Made by a program: the position numbers and the translations under genes. A stretch of 64,000 nt of DNA from an uncultured Mucilaginibacter sp. (GTDB taxonomy: Bacteria; Bacteroidota; Bacteroidia; Sphingobacteriales; Sphingobacteriaceae), in NCBI RefSeq assembly GCF_913773635.1, contig NZ_CAJYGQ010000013.1, forward strand, positions 359,973 through 423,972, given 5' to 3'. Under the pieces are notes generated by a model. The model was not told where the DNA came from. It saw nothing but the letters and a program-made list of their open reading frames with translations, and searched no databases. Numbering within the stretch: position 1 is the first letter of the stretch; the number at the start of each line of letters is the position of its first letter. This document shows positions 59,038 to 64,000 of the stretch, piece by piece.

Positions 59038-59646
59038 TTAGTGAATTTGTTCTGACGTAGCTTTTTTATATGCCGAGAACAGTATTTGTATCATAGCCTG
59101 GTTTTTGCCAAGCCGGTTAAAAATATCTTCGTATAGTTTTTTTCGGTAACCTGCCGACTCCACATCAAAGCAAAACTTCCATACCGATTCAATTTCGGCG
59201 TTGTTAACTTTGTTAAGTTCAGCCAAAAAAGTTGCAAAGTTACCTTTAACAAATTGGTGCAGTTTGTATTGAAAATGGCTTATCGCATCGGCATCCCATT
59301 TACCGTTTAACGCAATATGAATGAGCTTACGCGCTTTAACATTTACCTTGACTACTTTGGTAATAAAAAGCTTGTCGGTGTATTGATTTGCTTCATTATA
59401 TAAAGGTGCAGCACCCTTTTTATCGTCATAGCCAAAAACCTCATCAAAGGTGGCAAAACTACCCGGGAACGTATTAAAGAACAACTTTTGATAGGTTAGC
59501 GAGTCCTTCTTTTTATGTATAAACCCTCTGTCAAAATAAATTTTAAGTTGCCTGCTGCGGCTGCTGGCATCAATACTTTGCGCATGCGCCACTCCGGCAC
59601 AAAAAATTAATGAGATATAAACCAGCCACTTCAATACTTTATGCAA
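59038..59646 (-). CDS. Hypothetical secreted protein
   Basis: A 202-residue protein of unknown family with a signal peptide (LVYISLIFCAGVAHAQ). The mature region is basic, alpha-helical and rich in Lys and Phe, ending in a Gln/Lys segment. The likely start is TTG at 59644-59646, since no ATG precedes the signal peptide; the frame overlaps the end of the dihydroorotase-like gene by eight bases. That overlap suggests translational coupling. Confidence 0.65.
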   Translation of the reverse strand: MHKVLKWLVYISLIFCAGVAHAQSIDASSRSRQLKIYFDRGFIHKKKDSLTYQKLFFNTFPGSFATFDEVFGYDDKKGAAPLYNEANQYTDKLFITKVVKVNVKARKLIHIALNGKWDADAISHFQYKLHQFVKGNFATFLAELNKVNNAEIESVWKFCFDVESAGYRKKLYEDIFNRLGKNQAMIQILFSAYKKATSEQIH

Positions 59647-60895
59647 ATTTAAGTACCTGGTTATTATTGCAGGTTAACATCACTTTGCCTTTAAGCGTTT
59701 GGCCTATGAACGGCGAATTGGCTGACTTTGACTGATTCGTGTGTTTATTAAAATCCCATTCCGTTTCGGTATTAAAGAGTACAAAGTTTGCATTGTCGCC
59801 TTCAGATAATCCAGGCAAAGCTACTTCAAGTATGCTTCGCGGATTAACAGCAAGCTTGCTAACAATAACTTCGGGCGTTAATCCGGCTTTTAGCGCAAGG
59901 GGCAATACTGTTTGCAAGCCGGTTATACCGTAGGCTGCAATTTCAAACTCAACCTCTTTAAATTCAATCTCGTGCGGCGTATGTTGTGATACGATGGCAT
60001 CAATGGTACCATCATTTAAACCTTGAATAAGTGCATCAACATCAGCCTGTGTGCGCAAAGGTGGTTTTACTTTGTAATTACTATCAAATCCAAGCAAAGC
60101 TTCATCTGTTAAAACCAAATGATGCACGGCAACATCACAGGTAACTTTCAAACCTTTGGCTTTTGCATCGCGAATAAGATCAACCGAACGCGCTGTTGAT
60201 ATAGTACTAAAATGTAAGGGCGAATCGGTGTATTCGGCAAGATAAAGGTCTCGTGCTATCATAAGCTCTTCGGCCAATGAGGGTATCCCTTTCATGCCAA
60301 GCAACGTACTCACCACACCTTCGTTTACCTTTGCTTTGCCTGCAATGGCCACATCTTCTGGATATGAAAAAATCAACGCGCCAAAGCCTTTAGCATACAA
60401 CAACGCACGCTCCATTAAACCGGCATCTTTTACCGGGTTATTACCGTCGGTAAAAGCTTTAGCACCGCTTTTAAACATATCGTACATCTCGGCCATGTCT
60501 TTACCCTCTCGCCTATGCGATATCGTACCTAACGGATACACATCAACCAAATTTCCCTTTGAGCGGTTTACCAAATACTCAACCTCTGTTTTTGAATGAA
60601 CCGGAGGCTCAGTTTGAGGCATTACCGCTAAGCCTGTAAACCCACCTGCGGCGGCAGCTTTAAGCCCGCTTACCAAATCTTCTTTGGTTTCAAACCCAGG
60701 CTCGCCAACATTGCAGTTTAAATCAAAAAAGCCCGGTGATATATAGCAGCCCTGCGCATCAAAAATCTCGGCGTCGGCATCAAAACCAGAGCCTATGCTT
60801 TTTATAACGCCATTTTCAATTAAAATATCAGCTGTTTGATTATTAAGTGATGAACCGGGATGTAAAATGGTGGCATGCTTAATGAGCAAATTCAT
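59639..60895 (-). CDS. Dihydroorotase homologue lacking metal ligands (PyrC'-like)
   Basis: An amidohydrolase of 418 residues with dihydroorotase architecture: NVGEPGFETKEDL (EPG motif), CDVAVHHLVLTDEALL, and SQHTPHEIEFKE near residue 305. The catalytic metal residues are changed: the HxH pair is N60-x-N62, the Arg of the REPG motif is G64, and Y178, T231 and Q304 stand where His, His and catalytic Asp occur in active enzymes. It is therefore probably non-catalytic, like the PyrC' that binds aspartate transcarbamoylase in some bacteria. It is not near pyrimidine genes. Confidence 0.85.
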   Translation of the reverse strand: MNLLIKHATILHPGSSLNNQTADILIENGVIKSIGSGFDADAEIFDAQGCYISPGFFDLNCNVGEPGFETKEDLVSGLKAAAAGGFTGLAVMPQTEPPVHSKTEVEYLVNRSKGNLVDVYPLGTISHRREGKDMAEMYDMFKSGAKAFTDGNNPVKDAGLMERALLYAKGFGALIFSYPEDVAIAGKAKVNEGVVSTLLGMKGIPSLAEELMIARDLYLAEYTDSPLHFSTISTARSVDLIRDAKAKGLKVTCDVAVHHLVLTDEALLGFDSNYKVKPPLRTQADVDALIQGLNDGTIDAIVSQHTPHEIEFKEVEFEIAAYGITGLQTVLPLALKAGLTPEVIVSKLAVNPRSILEVALPGLSEGDNANFVLFNTETEWDFNKHTNQSKSANSPFIGQTLKGKVMLTCNNNQVLKFA

Positions 60896-60925
60896 GTAGA
60901 GTTGGCTTTTGTTTTTGAAAGTGTA

Positions 60926-62980
60926 TCATACCAGACCTGAAACCTGCTTGTTATTTACACGGTAATACCGCAAAAGCAATATTTCGGCTGCCACAAAAAT
61001 TAGTGCCAAAATTATACAAAGTTTCCATAATTGCAGGCCTAAATTTGAAGCTGATATTGTGTCTTTAACCGATGCTTTACCAGGCTGTATAACTTTTGCG
61101 TTGTGAGGAATGAGGCGTTCAAGCTCACTTTTATCTAAATAGTCCAAGTCAGATTCGCTCCTGTTGTGATTGAAAGCTAATATAGCTGCAGTACTATCCT
61201 GCTTTTTAAGCTGATAATTGCCGGGTTGCTGTACCTGATCGGCAAGGTAAAGCATGGTGCCGCCTTCCTGCTGCCTTACATCTGGGATAAATGTTTGTTT
61301 ACCGTTAACCAATTTAATAACTTGTTTTTCATTGGCCTGTAACGGTATAGTTTCAATAGCCAGGTTATCACCAATAGTGTAAAATAACGGCTGGTCGTGC
61401 CCGCTTAATAATGCCATTCTGAATAATATTGGCAAAAATAAAGCATGGCGCGGCAGGTTACTAAAATCTTCACTTAATGGCACTGCCGATACATAAATTT
61501 TTCCATTTCCACTACGATACCCAATCCAGAATGGTTGGCGGCCGGAAAGTTCCATTAATGCCTCGGCGTTGGTTTGCGTAGCAGCCTCAATGTGATAATA
61601 CTTTTTTACAACAGGCAAATCAGGGTTTTGCGGTGCATCTTCAAAAACGCTTTTAAACAATGCATTTTTTGTGTTTAAGGTACTTACCCTTGTTGCTTCG
61701 GTATTTAATGATACGGGGTAGCCGGCCCCGGCAGATTGCAAAAAACTGCGGTAGCTTTGTATATTAGCCTCATTGGCCGGAAAAACGGCTAGAGTACCGC
61801 CTTTGTTTACAAAAGCTTTTAGCTGTTGCGCCATACCGGCCGATATAGTTTTTACATCGCTCATCACAATTAAGGAATAGCCTGATAAGCCAGAGTAATT
61901 TATACTTCCGTCAGTAGTATTAACAGGGGCAAAAAAATCATCAGCTTTAAATGCGGCCTGTAAATAGTTGTTTGGCATGCCACCATTTACCAGCAGTATA
62001 GGCATTTTTTGCTTAACGTTAAATGTGAAGTAAAAACTGTTATCAAATGTTACGGGGTTGTCCTGCAGCTGAATTTGCCCTTGTTGCCAGCCAGGCTGCA
62101 AGCCCGAAAATGTAAGCGTATCCTGCCGGGTTTTACGTGCCTGAACGCTGTAACTGCCCAAGGCCTTTTGCTCGCCGTTTATCAATAATTTAAGCGGTAC
62201 GCCTTCGGCATTTTGTGAGGCGTAGTTGTGCAGCTTCACCACTATTTTTTCGGTTTCTCCCGGCCTGTGCATGGCGCCAATCATCCAAACGGAATCAACC
62301 GCAACATTGGCAATGGTGTTGGCTCGTATTTGCAGGAGTTGGGTATGCAAATTGCCATCGCTTTTTATTCCGTCCTTTCCTGTTGCAAGCTTTTGAAAGT
62401 CGGATATAATATATGCTGATTTTAATGAACTGCCGTTAGTGCTGAGTAAACTTTGCTGCCTTGCATTGATTTGTGCAAGCGTTCGGCTTTGCGGACTTAT
62501 TTTAATGGCATCTACTTCATCATTAAACTCATCTCGGTTAAGCAGACGTTGATGCCGGCCTTCAAAATCTTGCGTTAAAAGTTGAAAACGGTCATTAATA
62601 TCGTATGCTGATGCAATTTCTTTAGCGCGCCGTTTTGCCTCATCAAGCAAACTACCTTCGGCATTAAGGCTTTGCATAGAATAAGAATTATCTACAAAAA
62701 TACTTACTGCCTGCTGTGTACCTGGTGTAACAGCTTTTTGAGCTGCAATGTAAGGCCGGGCAAACGCAAGTACCAGGAAAAACAAGGCTAATAAGCGGCT
62801 TGCAAGTACAAGACGCTCACGTAGGTTGCGGCGTGATGACTGCTGTTCCTTTACTTCCTTCAAAAATTGCACATTGCTGAAGTACACCTTTTGATACCGC
62901 CTGAAATTAAAAAGATGCACCAGAACCGGTATGGCAAGGGAGGTTAGTGCAAACAAAAAGTAAGGCGATACAAAGTGCAT
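60926..62980 (-). CDS. BatA-domain membrane protein
   Basis: A 684-residue protein. An N-terminal BatA-type region (FVSPYFLFALTSLAIPVLVHLFNFRR) has a first membrane helix and FSNVQFLKEVKEQQ. A second helix lies around residue 60. A vWA-like part follows, with VSIFVDNSYSMQS (a DxSxS MIDAS-type motif), then a domain that resembles class I glutamine-amidotransferase folds (residues about 330-540). A membrane helix sits near residue 655. BatA proteins are linked to stress tolerance in Bacteroidota, but this one lacks the other bat genes beside it. Confidence 0.85.
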   Translation of the reverse strand: MHFVSPYFLFALTSLAIPVLVHLFNFRRYQKVYFSNVQFLKEVKEQQSSRRNLRERLVLASRLLALFFLVLAFARPYIAAQKAVTPGTQQAVSIFVDNSYSMQSLNAEGSLLDEAKRRAKEIASAYDINDRFQLLTQDFEGRHQRLLNRDEFNDEVDAIKISPQSRTLAQINARQQSLLSTNGSSLKSAYIISDFQKLATGKDGIKSDGNLHTQLLQIRANTIANVAVDSVWMIGAMHRPGETEKIVVKLHNYASQNAEGVPLKLLINGEQKALGSYSVQARKTRQDTLTFSGLQPGWQQGQIQLQDNPVTFDNSFYFTFNVKQKMPILLVNGGMPNNYLQAAFKADDFFAPVNTTDGSINYSGLSGYSLIVMSDVKTISAGMAQQLKAFVNKGGTLAVFPANEANIQSYRSFLQSAGAGYPVSLNTEATRVSTLNTKNALFKSVFEDAPQNPDLPVVKKYYHIEAATQTNAEALMELSGRQPFWIGYRSGNGKIYVSAVPLSEDFSNLPRHALFLPILFRMALLSGHDQPLFYTIGDNLAIETIPLQANEKQVIKLVNGKQTFIPDVRQQEGGTMLYLADQVQQPGNYQLKKQDSTAAILAFNHNRSESDLDYLDKSELERLIPHNAKVIQPGKASVKDTISASNLGLQLWKLCIILALIFVAAEILLLRYYRVNNKQVSGLV

Positions 62981-63026
62981 GGATTATATTTTTACAGGCG
63001 CAGTAAACAAATATAACCCTCTTACC

Positions 63027-64000
63027 TTAACTTACAAACCGGCTATCAGCAATTAACGTGCGTATGGGAAAGCTTATGGTGAAGGCGCTACCTTTGCCAG
63101 GTTCGCTGGCTATTTTAAGCGTGCCGTTGTGTTTTTTCAACAAATCGCGAATGAGCATTAAACCAAAACCACTTCCCTCTTCATTTTGGGTACCCTTGGT
63201 GGTATAATAATTTTCGCCATTTATACGATTTATAACGTCGGGACTTATACCAATACCGCTATCTTTAACGGTAACGCAGGTTTCAGTATCGGTTACGTTA
63301 GAGTAAACTTCAATGCTACCACCCTCTGGTGTAAATTTAATAGCGTTATTAAGCAGGTTACGAAATACTATACGGATGGTTTCTGTTTCTGTCATCCAAT
63401 TCATGTCTTCATCAACCCGGTTATAAATAGTTATTTTCTTATCGTGTGATGGTATCTTTTGCTCTTCAATTATGGCGTCTGCTACGGTGTGCAAATTCAC
63501 CGGCTTAAGTTCAACTGCTGCACCACTGACTTGTCCGCGTATCCAAAATAAAAGGTTGTCAGTTAAAGTAATTACGCGGTTGTACTGCGCTTCCAACTGA
63601 ATGAATAGTTCCCGCGCCTCCTCCTGCGTAACCAAGTTCATATTTACCAAATGAATAATACTTTGCGTATTGGCAAGCGGCTTGCGTAAATCGTGCGTTA
63701 TAATGGAAAGTAGTTTACTTTTCAGTTCATTATCATCTTCCAACTGTTTGTTGGTTTTCATAATATCGTTATTGAGCTTATCAAGCAAACTCACCTGCTG
63801 CTCTATTTTCTCTTTACGAAGATTGAGCTCATAACTGTAGCGCTTTGCCTTTTTGTAGTTATAGCTCAGCATAAATACTATTACCACAAATACAAGCAAA
63901 AAGCCTGTATAAAGCGCTATGAGGGTTTTTTGCTGCTCGGTTTTACGACTCACCTCAAGCACCCTTTGCTGCACTTTCAGTTGCTCTTCTTCCTGAGCGC
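63027..64000 (-). CDS. Sensor histidine kinase, C-terminal part
   Basis: The frame is open to the right edge of the window, so the N-terminal sensor part is missing. What is visible: a membrane helix (TLIALYTGFLLVFVVIVFML), a coiled-coil linker, HisKA with the phospho-acceptor His in IITHDLRKPLANTQ, and a HATPase domain with N box NLLNNAIKFTP, G1 VKDSGIGIS and G2 GSGFGLMLI. It should autophosphorylate and act on a response regulator that is not in the window. GTG at 63974 is not needed as start, because the frame continues past it. Confidence 0.9.
   Translation of the reverse strand, partial: AQEEEQLKVQQRVLEVSRKTEQQKTLIALYTGFLLVFVVIVFMLSYNYKKAKRYSYELNLRKEKIEQQVSLLDKLNNDIMKTNKQLEDDNELKSKLLSIITHDLRKPLANTQSIIHLVNMNLVTQEEARELFIQLEAQYNRVITLTDNLLFWIRGQVSGAAVELKPVNLHTVADAIIEEQKIPSHDKKITIYNRVDEDMNWMTETETIRIVFRNLLNNAIKFTPEGGSIEVYSNVTDTETCVTVKDSGIGISPDVINRINGENYYTTKGTQNEEGSGFGLMLIRDLLKKHNGTLKIASEPGKGSAFTISFPIRTLIADSRFVS

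Noticed and set aside
1..64000. tRNA, rRNA, CRISPR or prophage elements
   Set aside because: No cloverleaf-like segment with CCA context, no regularly spaced repeats and no integrase, transposase or phage gene was found on either strand.

Overview
The window looks like a chromosomal segment of a Bacteroidota member, most likely family Sphingobacteriaceae (Mucilaginibacter- or Pedobacter-like). This is inferred from protein style: a SusC-type plug signature, tandem OmpH/Skp genes after bamA, a DAHP synthase-chorismate mutase fusion, BshB1, and DUF4294, DUF4199, DUF6588 and GIN-domain proteins. Shine-Dalgarno sequences are mostly absent and several genes carry TAnnTTTG-type -7 boxes. No rRNA, tRNA, CRISPR array, transposase or phage gene was seen, so this is core chromosome broken up by short palindromic intergenic repeats.

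Layout. 1-3.3 kb: end of a LysE-type exporter, an SDR oxidoreductase and a long PurF-type amidotransferase. 3.3-13.6 kb: complex I membrane arm on the minus strand (nuoH-I-J-K-L-M-N). It is interrupted by an orphan TonB-plug protein (between nuoK and nuoL) and a MuiA-like protein carrying a SusC-like insert (between nuoM and nuoN). 13.7-20 kb: murI, two Skp/OmpH chaperones, bamA, uppS and an ExbD protein (envelope biogenesis). 20-31.6 kb: proline dehydrogenase, S4 protein plus aroB, an AraC/HMA regulator with an HMA/MauE membrane protein, EcsC, aroC, cystathionine beta-synthase, pabC, an RluD-type pseudouridine synthase and a DUF6588 protein. 31.6-41 kb: ACC deaminase-like enzyme, lysine 6-aminotransferase, bshB1 with glutathione peroxidase, DUF4294, Rel/SpoT, Fur-type regulator and purA. 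41.2-46.3 kb: aromatic amino acid and folate block (pheA, DAHP synthase-chorismate mutase, aroA, pabB). 46.4-51.3 kb: AMP nucleosidase, clpX, clpP, tig. 51.4-64 kb: lipoproteins, GIN protein, recQ, a class III nucleotide cyclase divergent from a DisA-like DAC protein, DUF4199 and unknown proteins, a catalytically dead dihydroorotase homologue, a BatA-type protein and a truncated histidine kinase.

The clearest regulatory discovery is upstream of pheA. A canonical Bacteroidota promoter leads to a 22-codon reading frame with Phe/Tyr at eight of ten consecutive positions. The end of that frame can pair with the left arm of a 14-bp intrinsic terminator. This is a complete candidate ribosome-stalling attenuator for phenylalanine biosynthesis. 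Other notable points are the nucleotide-signalling pair at 55.5-57.7 kb, whose two cyclases have altered diagnostic residues; the TonB-receptor pieces inside the nuo operon; exact 29-bp inverted repeats flanking aroC; and an apparent in-frame repeat insertion in aroA.
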